Shown here: positions 8,798-17,226 of the stretch, one piece after another
How the letters are laid out: every line of letters starts with the position of its first letter
Position numbering within the stretch: position 1 is the first letter of the stretch
Origin: Pseudochelatococcus sp050946405
Lineage (GTDB): Bacteria > Pseudomonadota > Alphaproteobacteria > Rhizobiales > Beijerinckiaceae
Assembly (NCBI RefSeq): GCF_050946405.1
Contig: NZ_JBMNUS010000011.1
Coordinates: 1-64,000 of the forward strand
Direction of reading: 5' to 3'
Length of the DNA: 64,000 nt
Program-made: the position numbers and the translations under genes
Notes under the pieces: model-generated
The model's input: the letters and a program-made list of their open reading frames with translations, nothing else
The model's database searches: none
Told to the model about the DNA's origin: nothing

Positions 8798-9583
8798 ATG
8801 CTCAAGCTCACCTCCGTCTCCAAGTCGTTCGGCGGCCTCAAGGTGCTGGACGACGTGACCTTGCAGGTGCCTCAGGGCGCGGTGTTCGGCCTCATCGGGC
8901 CCAACGGCGCGGGCAAGACGACCGTTTTCAACCTGATCACCGGCCTCATTCCGCCCACATCCGGCACCATCGCCTTCGACGGCGCGGATCTCGCCGGTCT
9001 CGCGCCGCACCGGATCACCCGGCTCGGCATCGCGCGCACCTTCCAGAACATCCGCATCTTCAACGAGATGTCGCTGCTGGAGAACGTGCTCGTCGGCCGT
9101 CATCGGCACATCGACTACGGTTTCGCGCAGGCGCTGTTCTCGCTGCCGGGCTACCGCGCGCAGGAGGCGGCGGCGCGCGAGCGGGCGCTGGAACTGCTCG
9201 GCTGGGTGGGGCTCGCCGACAAGGCGGCGGACGTGGCCGATTCGCTCTCCTACGGCGAACAGCGGCGGCTCGAGATCGCCCGCGCGCTGGCCACCGAGCC
9301 GCGCCTCCTGCTGCTCGACGAGCCGGTGGCCGGCATGAACCCGGCCGAGAAAACGGAACTGATGGGCGCCATCCGCGCCATCAACGCGCGCGGCTACACC
9401 ATTTTCCTGATCGAGCACGACATGCGCTTCGTGATGGGCCTGTGCGAAAGCGTCGCTGTGCTGAACTTCGGCCGCATCATCACCTGCGACAGGCCGGAGG
9501 CGGTGCGCGTCAACCCGGATGTCATCGAGGCGTATCTGGGGCGCGACGACGATGCCGGCGCTGCTGCGCCAGCTATTTGTTAA
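8798..9583 (+). CDS. livG: Branched-chain-type amino acid ABC transporter ATPase (LivG family)
   Basis: 261-residue nucleotide-binding subunit that powers the LivHM channel. Walker A GPNGAGKTT is at residues 34-42, the ARTFQNIRIF Q-loop region follows, the signature is LSYGEQRRLEIARAL, and Walker B is LLLLDEPVAGMNP. ATG 8798 follows a GTAAGG site two bases after livM; the frame is open further upstream but lies inside livM. The C-terminal VNPDVIEAYLGRD is the usual LivG ending. Confidence 0.93.
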   Translation: MLKLTSVSKSFGGLKVLDDVTLQVPQGAVFGLIGPNGAGKTTVFNLITGLIPPTSGTIAFDGADLAGLAPHRITRLGIARTFQNIRIFNEMSLLENVLVGRHRHIDYGFAQALFSLPGYRAQEAAARERALELLGWVGLADKAADVADSLSYGEQRRLEIARALATEPRLLLLDEPVAGMNPAEKTELMGAIRAINARGYTIFLIEHDMRFVMGLCESVAVLNFGRIITCDRPEAVRVNPDVIEAYLGRDDDAGAAAPAIC

Positions 9584-9584
9584 C

Positions 9585-9628
9585 GCATCAAACTTTCCAG
9601 AAAGTGCTTACACTTGTTGGTTTGATGC
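9585..9628 (+). repeat. Intercistronic stem-loop between livG and livF
   Basis: A perfect 9-bp inverted repeat, GCATCAAAC (9585-9593) and GTTTGATGC (9620-9628), encloses 26 bases that hold two smaller, mutually exclusive pairings (ACTTT/AAAGT and AAGTG/CACTT). The other junctions of this operon are nearly gapless, so this spacer is distinctive and A+T-rich for its surroundings. Confidence 0.6.
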
Positions 9629-9649
9629 CGGGGTGCGGGAGGTGGTTCG

Positions 9650-10363
9650 ATGAGCGCGTTGCTGGAAGTCTCCGGCCTGAGGGTGAACTACGGCCATGTG
9701 GCGGCGGTGAAGGGCATCGGCTTCACGCTGAACGAGGGCGAGATCACGACGCTCGTCGGCGCCAACGGGGCGGGCAAGTCCACGACGCTGCTGGCGCTTT
9801 CCGGCCTCGTGCCGAAAGCGGCCGGGCGGGTGGCGTTCGCCGGGCGCGACATCGCGCGCCTTGCGCCGCACCGGATCGTCCATCTCGGCCTGTCGCAGGT
9901 GGCGGAGGGGCGCGCCATCCTGACAAGGCTGACCGTGCGCGAAAACCTCGAACTCGGCGCCTATCACCGTGACGACACGGACGCCGTCGCGGCCGATTTC
10001 GAGCATGTGCTCGGTCTCTTTCCCCGCCTGCGCGAGCGGCTCGACGGCTTCGCGGGCAATCTTTCGGGCGGCGAGCAACAGATGCTGGCCATCGCCCGCG
10101 CGCTGATGGCGCGCCCGCGCATCCTGCTGCTCGACGAACCGTCGATGGGCCTCGCGCCGCTGATCGTGCAGGAAATCTTCCGCATCATCAGGACGATCAA
10201 CGAGGAGGGGCTGACGGTCTTCCTCGTGGAGCAGAATGTGCGCCAGGCGCTGAAGATCGCCCACCGCGCCTATGTGATCGAGACCGGCGAGATCGTGCTC
10301 GCGGGCACCGGCACGGAACTGCTCGACCATCCGCGCGTGCTGGAGGCGTATCTGGGCGTGTGA
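9650..10363 (+). CDS. livF: Branched-chain-type amino acid ABC transporter ATPase (LivF family)
   Basis: 237-residue second ATPase of the transporter. Walker A GANGAGKST is at residues 37-45, the signature LSGGEQQMLAIARAL and Walker B LLLDEPSMGLAP follow, and the H-loop region reads VFLVEQNV. The ending HPRVLEAYLGV is typical. The start ATG 9650 is preceded by GGGAGG. It closes the operon; the convergent gene on the other strand ends 18 bases beyond its stop codon, with no obvious terminator between them. Confidence 0.93.
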   Translation: MSALLEVSGLRVNYGHVAAVKGIGFTLNEGEITTLVGANGAGKSTTLLALSGLVPKAAGRVAFAGRDIARLAPHRIVHLGLSQVAEGRAILTRLTVRENLELGAYHRDDTDAVAADFEHVLGLFPRLRERLDGFAGNLSGGEQQMLAIARALMARPRILLLDEPSMGLAPLIVQEIFRIIRTINEEGLTVFLVEQNVRQALKIAHRAYVIETGEIVLAGTGTELLDHPRVLEAYLGV

Positions 10364-10381
10364 GAAGCGCTGCCGGCCGCC

Positions 10382-11746
10382 TCACCGCGACCGGCATATT
10401 CCTGTGCCGCGGCCGTAGCCGGCAATGTCCGGGACATCCGTCGCCGGATCGAACGGATACCAGCCCGCATAGCCGGGATATTGAAGGAGGCGGTCGCTGC
10501 CTTTCGGCCGCAACAGCACGCTCAGCGTCGGCATTTCCCAGTCCCAGCCGTAGGTTTTCACGCTCGGATCGTCGTAGAAAGCCGCCCCCGCCGGCCGCTC
10601 CAGCTCGATGCATGCCTTGACGATGAACGTGTTCCACCGGCGCACATCGGTGATGTAGACGGCCGTCAGCGCGACGAGCGGCACGAGCAGCGGCGCGAAC
10701 GACCATGTTTGCGGCGCGATCCGCCGGCCTGTGCCGAGGAGCCGGTTGAGAAAAAGCCCCGCTATCAGGAGGAGATGGAAGGGCAGCACCTGCGCCCGCT
10801 GCGTGTTGGGCGAGCCGAGCCCGAGCACGTCGGTATAGCCGCTGGCGGCCTCGCGCCCCAGAAGCTGAAAGGCCGCCCAGGCCGTGGCGGCGGCGAGCGC
10901 GGCGCGGGCGATGCCGTTGCGGATGAAGGAGGCGACGGCGGCCGAAAGCACGATGGCGGCGATGACGAGCAGTTCGCTGTCCTCGACAATCTTGAACAGC
11001 GACGTGACGAACCCGCCGGCGTTGCCCGCATCCCTGGGTTTCAGATAGCCGTGGATGCCGACCCCGGCGGCGATCGCCAGCAACACCATGAGCAGAGCGA
11101 GATACGCCTGTTCCGTCACCTTGCGGGTGGAACGCAGCATGAAGAACGTCAGGACGGCCAGCAGGGGCGCGATGACGGCCGACGCCTCGTAGGACTTGAT
11201 GCAGACGATGGCGGTGGCGAGCAGCAGGAAGGCGTTGAGCGCCGTGTCGCGCGCCTGCGACAGGACGATGGCGGCGTAAAGCCACGCCAGCGCGTAGAGC
11301 ACGTGGAACTCTCCGACGATGACGAAAACCGTCGGCAGAAAGCCGATGCAGATCGCGGCGATCGTCAGCGTGAACGCAACCGGGTCGGCGCGCGTGAGCC
11401 ATAGCGCGTAGCCGTAAGCGAGAACCGGCACCGCGAATAGCGACAGGCTGTAGATCGCGATTGCTTCTTCCGGCGTCGGCGCATAGTGGTTGAGGGCGAC
11501 GATGACGGGGGTTTGCGTGAGGAAGGTCGCGAAGATGCGATTTTCCGCGATGTGCACGAATTCCTTCGTCGCGAGAAGCTGAAGGATGTAGTTCGCTCCG
11601 TCCGCATAGAGCGGAACGTAGCCCGACAGGCCGACATAGCCGATGACGATCAGAAAAAAGATCGCGATGCCCGCGCGGATATTCATGATGGAGCGCTGTG
11701 CCGCGGCCGCCGGGGATGCGGGTTCTTCAATGCGGTAATCTGTCAT
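10382..11746 (-). CDS. Polytopic membrane protein, possible sugar/glycan transferase
   Basis: 454-residue integral membrane protein with roughly ten hydrophobic segments. The largest soluble loop follows the first helix (residues near YVPLYADGANYILQLL), and a C-terminal soluble tail is rich in W, Y and P. I do not recognise a named family. The layout resembles GtrC-type or other GT-C glycosyltransferases, which use an acidic first periplasmic loop, and the divergent neighbours are a GtrB/GtrA pair; the functional link is inference. ATG 11746 is chosen for the GAAGG five bases upstream; an in-frame ATG at 11818 would add 24 residues and lacks such a site. Confidence 0.7.
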   Translation of the reverse strand: MTDYRIEEPASPAAAAQRSIMNIRAGIAIFFLIVIGYVGLSGYVPLYADGANYILQLLATKEFVHIAENRIFATFLTQTPVIVALNHYAPTPEEAIAIYSLSLFAVPVLAYGYALWLTRADPVAFTLTIAAICIGFLPTVFVIVGEFHVLYALAWLYAAIVLSQARDTALNAFLLLATAIVCIKSYEASAVIAPLLAVLTFFMLRSTRKVTEQAYLALLMVLLAIAAGVGIHGYLKPRDAGNAGGFVTSLFKIVEDSELLVIAAIVLSAAVASFIRNGIARAALAAATAWAAFQLLGREAASGYTDVLGLGSPNTQRAQVLPFHLLLIAGLFLNRLLGTGRRIAPQTWSFAPLLVPLVALTAVYITDVRRWNTFIVKACIELERPAGAAFYDDPSVKTYGWDWEMPTLSVLLRPKGSDRLLQYPGYAGWYPFDPATDVPDIAGYGRGTGICRSR

Positions 11747-11836
11747 GGCCTTCACGATGCGATCGACAAACCTGCTTGCGGATACCAGAAATTCCGCCGC
11801 AAGTATGTTTGTTTTCAATTATGTTTATTTTCGCGC

Positions 11837-11892
11837 CGGATGGCCCTGCCCGGATGGCCCTGCCCGGATGGCCCTGCCCGGATGGCCCCGCT
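11837..11892. repeat. 14-bp tandem repeat, four copies
   Basis: The unit cggatggccctgcc is repeated at 11837, 11851 and 11865, with a degenerate fourth copy at 11879. The unit length is not a multiple of three, and the array lies between the divergent starts at 11746 and 11990, so it is non-coding spacer that can vary promoter spacing. Confidence 0.9.
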
Positions 11893-11989
11893 TGGTGGCG
11901 CTGCCGGGCGGCGCTCGCGGGCGATTGACATCATCCGGCGAAGCGTCGATGCAATGAGGCTGGACGTTCGGAGAATCGGGAAAACGGGC

Positions 11990-12964
11990 ATGTTGCTGTC
12001 GATCGTGACGCCATTCTATAACGAGGAAGAGGCCATCGACGCTTTTTTCTCGCGCCTCACCGGGCTGCTCGAGCGAACGCTTCCCGCCTATGAACTGGAA
12101 TTCGTCTGCGTGGACGACGGCAGCCGGGACCGGACGCTGGCGATTCTCAAGGCGCATGCGGAGCGGGACGGGCGCGTGCGCGTGGTGGAGCTGGCGCGCA
12201 ATTTCGGCAAGGAGGCGGCGCTGACCGCCGGCCTGTCGGTGGCGCGGGGAGACGCCGTCATCCCCATCGACGCCGACCTTCAGGACCCGCCCGAGATCAT
12301 TCCCGAGATGGTACGCCTTTGGGCGGAGGAAGGCTATGACGTGGTGGAGGCCCGGCGCGCCGACCGCAGCTCCGATACATGGCTGAAGCGCCGGTCGGCC
12401 GAATGGTTCTACAAGCTCAGCAAGATCATCGCGGAAACGCCCATCCCCGAGAACACGGGGGATTTTCGCCTGATGTCGCGGCGGGTGGTCGATGTCGTCA
12501 ACATGCTGCCGGAGCGGCAGCGGTTCATGAAGGGCATCTTCGCCTGGGTAGGGTTCCGGCGCGCGCGGGTGGAGTTCGTCCGGGAGCAGCGGGTCGCGGG
12601 CTCGACCAAATGGAACAAGTGGCGGCTGTGGAACTTCGCGCTCGAAGGCATCACGAGTTTCAGCACCTGGCCGTTGCGCGTCTGGACTTATGTGGGCGCG
12701 CTCATCGCCGGGCTCGCTTTTCTCTATGGCCTCATTCTCGTCGTTTCGACGCTCATCGGCGGCCGCAGCGTGCCCGGCTATGCATCCCTGATGTCCGCCA
12801 TCCTGTTCATGGGCGGCGTGCAGCTCGTCGGCATCGGTATTCTGGGCGAATATCTCGGCCGCACCTATCTCGAAACGAAGCAGCGGCCCGTCTTCATCAT
12901 CCGCGAGATCCATGAGCGGCAGGCCCCTGGGCCTGACGAAGACCGGGCGCGGGAACAGGCGTGA
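11990..12964 (+). CDS. gtrB: Polyprenyl-phosphate glycosyltransferase (GtrB / family 2)
   Basis: 324-residue family 2 glycosyltransferase of the GtrB/DPM type, which loads a sugar onto undecaprenyl phosphate at the cytoplasmic face. The N-terminus MLLSIVTPFYNEEEAIDAFF opens the GT-A fold; VDDGSRD and the metal-binding DADLQDPPE follow; the conserved STKWNKWRLWNFALEGITSF precedes two C-terminal membrane helices. ATG 11990 gives the usual family start; an in-frame ATG at 11954 is an alternative. The stop overlaps the GTG of the GtrA gene (GTGA), which implies coupled translation and a joint function in glycan modification. Confidence 0.9.
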   Translation: MLLSIVTPFYNEEEAIDAFFSRLTGLLERTLPAYELEFVCVDDGSRDRTLAILKAHAERDGRVRVVELARNFGKEAALTAGLSVARGDAVIPIDADLQDPPEIIPEMVRLWAEEGYDVVEARRADRSSDTWLKRRSAEWFYKLSKIIAETPIPENTGDFRLMSRRVVDVVNMLPERQRFMKGIFAWVGFRRARVEFVREQRVAGSTKWNKWRLWNFALEGITSFSTWPLRVWTYVGALIAGLAFLYGLILVVSTLIGGRSVPGYASLMSAILFMGGVQLVGIGILGEYLGRTYLETKQRPVFIIREIHERQAPGPDEDRAREQA

Positions 12965-13365
12965 CGGGCAATCCATTGAGAGCGATCGCGGAGCGGGCGT
13001 TGCGCCACCCCTTCATGCGTTTCTGCCTCGTCGGCGGTGTCGCGACGTTGATTCACGCCGCGGTCTTCTTTCTCGTCGTGGGGGCGGGCGGCTCGCAACT
13101 GGCCGGCAATGTCGCCGGCTATGGGGTGGCGAGCATCTGGTCCTATTACCTCAATTGCCTGTGGACCTTCTCCGCCAGCCTGTCATGGGCGGGTTTCCTG
13201 CGCTTTCAGGCCGCCAATTCCGTGGTGCTCGTCTGGGGCGTCGTCGCCGCCCTCATCGGCCAATGGCTCGAACTTCCCGCGCCGGCGACGCTGCTGCTGA
13301 CGGTCGTCGTCGGCCCGGTGCTGAACTACCTCGGCCACAGCCGCCTGACATTTCGGAAGACCTGA
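12961..13365 (+). CDS. gtrA: GtrA family membrane protein (putative lipid-linked sugar flippase)
   Basis: 134-residue protein with four membrane helices. FMRFCLVGGVATLIHAAVFF and the conserved SYYLNCLWTFSAS (usual NFxxNRxWTF region) place it in the GtrA/DPMS family, thought to flip undecaprenyl-phosphate-sugar to the periplasm. It starts with GTG inside the stop of gtrB. The natural third component would be a periplasm-facing transferase, and the membrane protein encoded divergently at 10382-11746 is a candidate. Confidence 0.9.
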   Translation: MTGNPLRAIAERALRHPFMRFCLVGGVATLIHAAVFFLVVGAGGSQLAGNVAGYGVASIWSYYLNCLWTFSASLSWAGFLRFQAANSVVLVWGVVAALIGQWLELPAPATLLLTVVVGPVLNYLGHSRLTFRKT

Positions 13366-13480
13366 GCAAGCTGCCGCTTCGTCGTTGAAACGATTGTGTC
13401 ATTCATGTCATTTGATGCGCCGTATATTGCGCGAGGACGGTTGCAGCCACGCCGTTGTGAATGATGAAGGGATTTGAAAC

Positions 13481-15997
13481 ATGGCGACGGCCGGGGAACA
13501 CGCTGCGCAGCTTTATATCGGGTACTTCAACCGCGCTCCCGATCCCGAAGGGCTGGTTTATTGGGTCGCCCGCCTTGGGGAACGCGCTCCGGTCGAGTCC
13601 ATTTCTGAATCCTTCGCCGCCTCGCCCGAAGCAAGGGCGCTCTATTCCTACTTCGATACGCTCGACAACACCGACACCGCCGCTATTCAGGATTTTCTGA
13701 AAGCGTTTTATCGCAATGTCTTTGGCCGCGAGGCCGATGACGACGGCCTCAACTATTACACGGCGCAGATTCGCGACGGCGTTCACAAGCCGGCCCATAT
13801 CGCCGCCAGCATCCTCACCAACGCCTCCACCAACGAAGGCAGCGCCGATCAGGCTTATCTCGCCAACAAGGTGAAGGCCGGCCTGATCTTCGCCGCGAGC
13901 GCCGGGAGCCTCGGCGACAGGTTCGTGTGGAACGAGCAGTCGCAGAACGCCACGCGGGACATGCTCGCCGGCATCACCGGCGATGCCGCAACCGTCGAGG
14001 AAGCGCGGGCGAAGGCCGATGCGTTCGTGGCAGCGAACGGCGGCGATGCGGGCGATTCCGGGCCGGTTCGCCTGTCGCTTGAGGTCAGAGGCGCGGAGAA
14101 GAGCGGCGGCAGCAACGAAACCCGGTTATTCACCCTCGCCGTCATTCGCAGCGGCGATCTCGGCGATGATCTCACGGTGTCCTACAAGCTTTACGAGCAT
14201 GATCCTTATAATCTGGACGTCATCTATAATGAGGGCGCCGCCACGGGGGGGACCGTTACAATTCCGGCAGGAAAGGATCGTGTGAGCTTCGCCGTGTCGA
14301 ACCCCGTTTCTTTCACGAATGGTCAGGTTTTCTCCGTCAGGCTGCAACCGGACGACGCGGCATATGACGTTGATGCGCATGATGGACGGGTCTTCATCCG
14401 GGGCAGTTCCTACTGGACCGCTTATGAAGATGGGCAGGGCGATATCGTCTTGTCCGAGCCACGGTTTTCCGGGCGCACAGACGTATCGTATGAAACCGTG
14501 TCTGTGTCACCGGGGAGCGCGGCGCGGAATATTGCCATCCTTGTCGCGGGCGGAGAGGCAGTCGGTTCGAGTGGCTACATTTCCGCTTACGTCCGTGCCG
14601 ACGACAACACGGTTTATGCTGGCGAAGGCCATGACACCATTGCCATCACGGCCACGGGCGGAACGGCGGCAAGTCAGAATGGCAGCGCCGAGGATGTCAG
14701 TTCCTCCGCCGGCATCTATTCCAATACTGTCTATGGCGGTGAGGGTGACGACACCATCGCCATCGCGGCCACGGGCGGAACGGCGACAAATCAGAACGCC
14801 AGCGCCAGCGCCAGCGGCTTCGTCGAGCGCAACACCGTTTATAGCGGCGAAGGCAACGACACAGTCACGATCACGGCCACGGGCGGAGTGGCAACAGGGA
14901 GCGATGCTGGTTCTCACAGCTACGTTCGCAACAATACCGTCCATGGTGGGGATGGCAACGACATCATCACGATTGCCGCCGTGGGCGGGACGGCAACGAA
15001 GGAGCAAGGCCGCTACAGCCCCAGCCCATTTGTCGCTGCCGGGGCCGAAAGCAACACTGTCTATGGCGGTGAAGGTAACGATACCATCACGGTCGCAGCC
15101 AATATAAGCGATTTACGCTCTGGTTCCGGTCAAAATTTTGTTGGTCACAGCGTTATTCATGGCGGCGGCGGTCATGACACGATCACCATCTCTGCCACGA
15201 GCAAGGCGGTGGCGGGAGATCCGTTGAATCCAAATATGAGCAGTGCGGGTTCCAATACCGTGCATGGCGACGATGGCGACGACATCATTACCATCTTTGC
15301 TACCAGCGAGATGACGGCGGGCGATTCGTCCAAGCCACCTCATAGCGATGCGTTGGGTAACACCGTGCATGGTGATGATGGCAATGATATCATTACCATA
15401 TCCGCCACGGCAGAGGCTGGTGACGCTTGGAGTTCCGGCAATACCGTGTATGGCGGTGACGGAAACGATGTTGTCATCATATCCGCTACGGCGCAGAGCG
15501 GCAATGCTTACGTTGCTACCAACAACGTTACGGGCGGAGCAGGGGCGGATATCTTTGCCTTTCGTGGAAAGGTCGGTTATGAAATCGACAGAGAATCCTT
15601 TCCCGATCAGGCTTTGCAGGTCGGATCGACAGAATATTATAAATATATCGAAGAAGCCGCTCAAGCCGCGCGTATACTTTCTGTTGACAATGCCAACATC
15701 GTTGCGGATTTCAACCATGCCGAGGGCGACAGGATAGCCTTGGGCGATGCGGGCTCCGACAGTAATTTCGCCAGAAGCGCCGGCGCCGAAAGCGATCACC
15801 GAACCGCCGTGAGTGTCGCGCAAGCGGCGTTCGCCGACGATGACAGTTTGCTGTATTACTTCGCCGCCGTCGGCGAGGATGGCTTCCTGTTCTATGATCC
15901 GGACGGCGACAGTCTTGCCGACAACGTTCTCAGGCTGACGGGCGTGAGGGATTTCAGCTACGCCTCGCTCATCGCCTGGGATTCCGTTTCCGCATGA
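13481..15997 (+). CDS. DUF4214 / RTX-like repeat protein, probably secreted
   Basis: 838-residue acidic, Gly/Asp-rich protein. Residues 1 to about 125 contain two DUF4214-like units (YIGYFNRAPDPEGLVYWVARL and FYRNVFGREADDDGLNYYTAQ). About 190-310 looks like a beta-sandwich resembling Calx-beta. From 378 to about 695 there are ten degenerate RTX-like motifs such as VYGGEGNDTITV, each followed by a beta-strand run (ITATGG) and a variable spacer. The C-terminus (IVADFNHAEGDRIALGDA, LRLTGVRDFSYASLIAW) resembles the end of type I-secreted RTX proteins. There is no N-terminal signal peptide, which fits ABC-exporter secretion, but no exporter lies in the window. ATG 13481 has GAAGGGA upstream. Function (adhesin, S-layer-like or matrix protein) is unknown. 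Confidence 0.85.
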   Translation: MATAGEHAAQLYIGYFNRAPDPEGLVYWVARLGERAPVESISESFAASPEARALYSYFDTLDNTDTAAIQDFLKAFYRNVFGREADDDGLNYYTAQIRDGVHKPAHIAASILTNASTNEGSADQAYLANKVKAGLIFAASAGSLGDRFVWNEQSQNATRDMLAGITGDAATVEEARAKADAFVAANGGDAGDSGPVRLSLEVRGAEKSGGSNETRLFTLAVIRSGDLGDDLTVSYKLYEHDPYNLDVIYNEGAATGGTVTIPAGKDRVSFAVSNPVSFTNGQVFSVRLQPDDAAYDVDAHDGRVFIRGSSYWTAYEDGQGDIVLSEPRFSGRTDVSYETVSVSPGSAARNIAILVAGGEAVGSSGYISAYVRADDNTVYAGEGHDTIAITATGGTAASQNGSAEDVSSSAGIYSNTVYGGEGDDTIAIAATGGTATNQNASASASGFVERNTVYSGEGNDTVTITATGGVATGSDAGSHSYVRNNTVHGGDGNDIITIAAVGGTATKEQGRYSPSPFVAAGAESNTVYGGEGNDTITVAANISDLRSGSGQNFVGHSVIHGGGGHDTITISATSKAVAGDPLNPNMSSAGSNTVHGDDGDDIITIFATSEMTAGDSSKPPHSDALGNTVHGDDGNDIITISATAEAGDAWSSGNTVYGGDGNDVVIISATAQSGNAYVATNNVTGGAGADIFAFRGKVGYEIDRESFPDQALQVGSTEYYKYIEEAAQAARILSVDNANIVADFNHAEGDRIALGDAGSDSNFARSAGAESDHRTAVSVAQAAFADDDSLLYYFAAVGEDGFLFYDPDGDSLADNVLRLTGVRDFSYASLIAWDSVSA
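14612..15566 (+). repeat. Ten RTX-like coding repeats with variable spacers
   Basis: Copies begin near 14612, 14729, 14837, 14939, 15059, 15155, 15260, 15365, 15446 and 15527, spaced 81-120 bases apart. The conserved core is V-Y/H-G-G/D-x-G-x-D-x-I; the following beta-strand changes from AITATGG in early copies to TISAT in later ones, so the array falls into at least two subfamilies. This suggests growth by unequal duplication. Confidence 0.85.
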
Positions 15998-16190
15998 CGT
16001 CTGCATCTTCTCGCGTCGTCGCACAAAGTTCACGTGCATAAAACCGCGGCACGATGTACATACCATGGCGCGCACGGAGGTTCGGCATGGGCTCGGTGAA
16101 CAGGCTGAAGGCGCTCGTCGCCAGGGAAGCGGGCGATCGCGGCCCCGGCAACGGCTTATCGGGCCGGATGGAGAGCAGGGCGGTGCCGGC

Positions 16191-17090
16191 ATGAGCACGA
16201 ACGTTCTCGGGCTCACCCGCGCCCTCGCTTACGCGGCCGACGCGCACGCCAACCAGCGGCGCAAGGGCGCGGCGCAGGAGCCCTATATCAACCACCTGAT
16301 CGAGGTGCTCGACCTTGTCGCGCGCGCCACCGGCGGCGAGGACGAGGAGCTTCTGATCGCCGCGTTGCTGCACGACGTCGTTGAGGACACGCCGATTTCC
16401 GCCGAGGATCTCGCCGCCGCCTTCGGCGCGCGGGTGGCCCGGATCGTCGTTGAAAATTCCGACGACATGACCCTGCCCAAGGACGAGCGGCGCCGGCAGC
16501 GCATCGCCGCCATGGCGCACAAATCGCCGGAAGCCCGCATCGTCAAAACCGCCGACGTGATTTCCAACCTGCGCGCGATCGCCGTCTCGCCGCCGGCCGG
16601 CTGGGGGATGGACCGCCGTCTCGGCTATCTCGAGGGGTGCCGGCAACTCATCTCCGCCGGCCGCGGCGCCAATGCCGTGATCGAGACGCTCTTCGACGAG
16701 ACCGCCGCCGAGGCGGAACGGGCGATCCGCGCCGACGCGGGCCTGGAGGGCGACGGCGCCGATGTGATCGCCCGGCATCTCGACAGCGTCATCGGCCAGG
16801 CGGTGCATCTCGTTTACGTGCCCAACACCGCGAAGCGGGCGATCACCGACGCGGACATGGACCTGCTCTGCGAGACCATCTCCCGCAACTTTCCCTCCGC
16901 CACCGTGCAGCACGCCGATTCGATCTTCGACGGCAGCCGCCGGCAGATCCTGCTCGCGCGCATCCGCAGCGACAGCACCGACGCGGTGGTGGCGCTGGCG
17001 CAGAGGCTCTGCATCGTCTTCGATCAGCGCTTCGTCGGCATCGAGGTGGGCGGACGCTACATCCGCGTCTATGCCGACGACACCGGCTGA
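16191..17090 (+). CDS. HD-domain protein resembling the (p)ppGpp hydrolase domain
   Basis: 299 residues. The first part is an HD phosphohydrolase domain with the RelA/SpoT-type arrangement: H35 (YINHLIEV), H61-D62 followed by E65-D66 in LLHDVVEDT, and later KTADVISNLRAI, comparable to the KLADRLHN block of SpoT. There is no synthetase, TGS or ACT domain, so it resembles small alarmone hydrolases, although a distinct C-terminal region of about 130 residues (from near 170) is unrecognised. Activity on (p)ppGpp is inference. ATG 16191 was chosen as the first Met close to the domain; the frame is open upstream to 16065. It stands alone, with tRNA-Gln downstream on the opposite strand. Confidence 0.8.
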   Translation: MSTNVLGLTRALAYAADAHANQRRKGAAQEPYINHLIEVLDLVARATGGEDEELLIAALLHDVVEDTPISAEDLAAAFGARVARIVVENSDDMTLPKDERRRQRIAAMAHKSPEARIVKTADVISNLRAIAVSPPAGWGMDRRLGYLEGCRQLISAGRGANAVIETLFDETAAEAERAIRADAGLEGDGADVIARHLDSVIGQAVHLVYVPNTAKRAITDADMDLLCETISRNFPSATVQHADSIFDGSRRQILLARIRSDSTDAVVALAQRLCIVFDQRFVGIEVGGRYIRVYADDTG

Positions 17091-17151
17091 CGGCATGCCG
17101 CGGTCCGGTGCACGCACCCGGTTTTTAACCTCTTGAAGTTTCGGGAAGATT

Positions 17152-17226
17152 TGGCTGGGGCGGGAGGATTCGAACCTCCGCATGGCGGAATCAAAATCCG
17201 CTGCCTTACCACTTGGCGACGCCCCA
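17152..17226 (-). tRNA. tRNA-Gln (anticodon TTG)
   Basis: On the minus strand the sequence starts TGGGGCGTCGCCAAGTGG and ends CCGCCCCAGCCA. The acceptor arms TGGGGCG and CGCCCCA pair, the T arm has GGTTCGAATCC, and the anticodon loop ATTTTGATT reads TTG for glutamine. The 3' CCA is encoded. Length is 75 bases. Confidence 0.97.

Noticed and set aside
14612..15566. Regular repeats considered as a CRISPR array
   Set aside because: The repeats are degenerate, in frame, and encode RTX-like motifs; no cas genes are present.
15113..16216. Long open frame on the minus strand across the RTX-like gene
   Set aside because: It is antisense to an in-frame repeat region, has no family resemblance and no ribosome site; Gly/Asp-rich codons leave the reverse frame open.
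17152..17226. tRNA-Gln as an integration site
   Set aside because: No integrase and no duplicated 3' tRNA end were seen within the flanking sequence.
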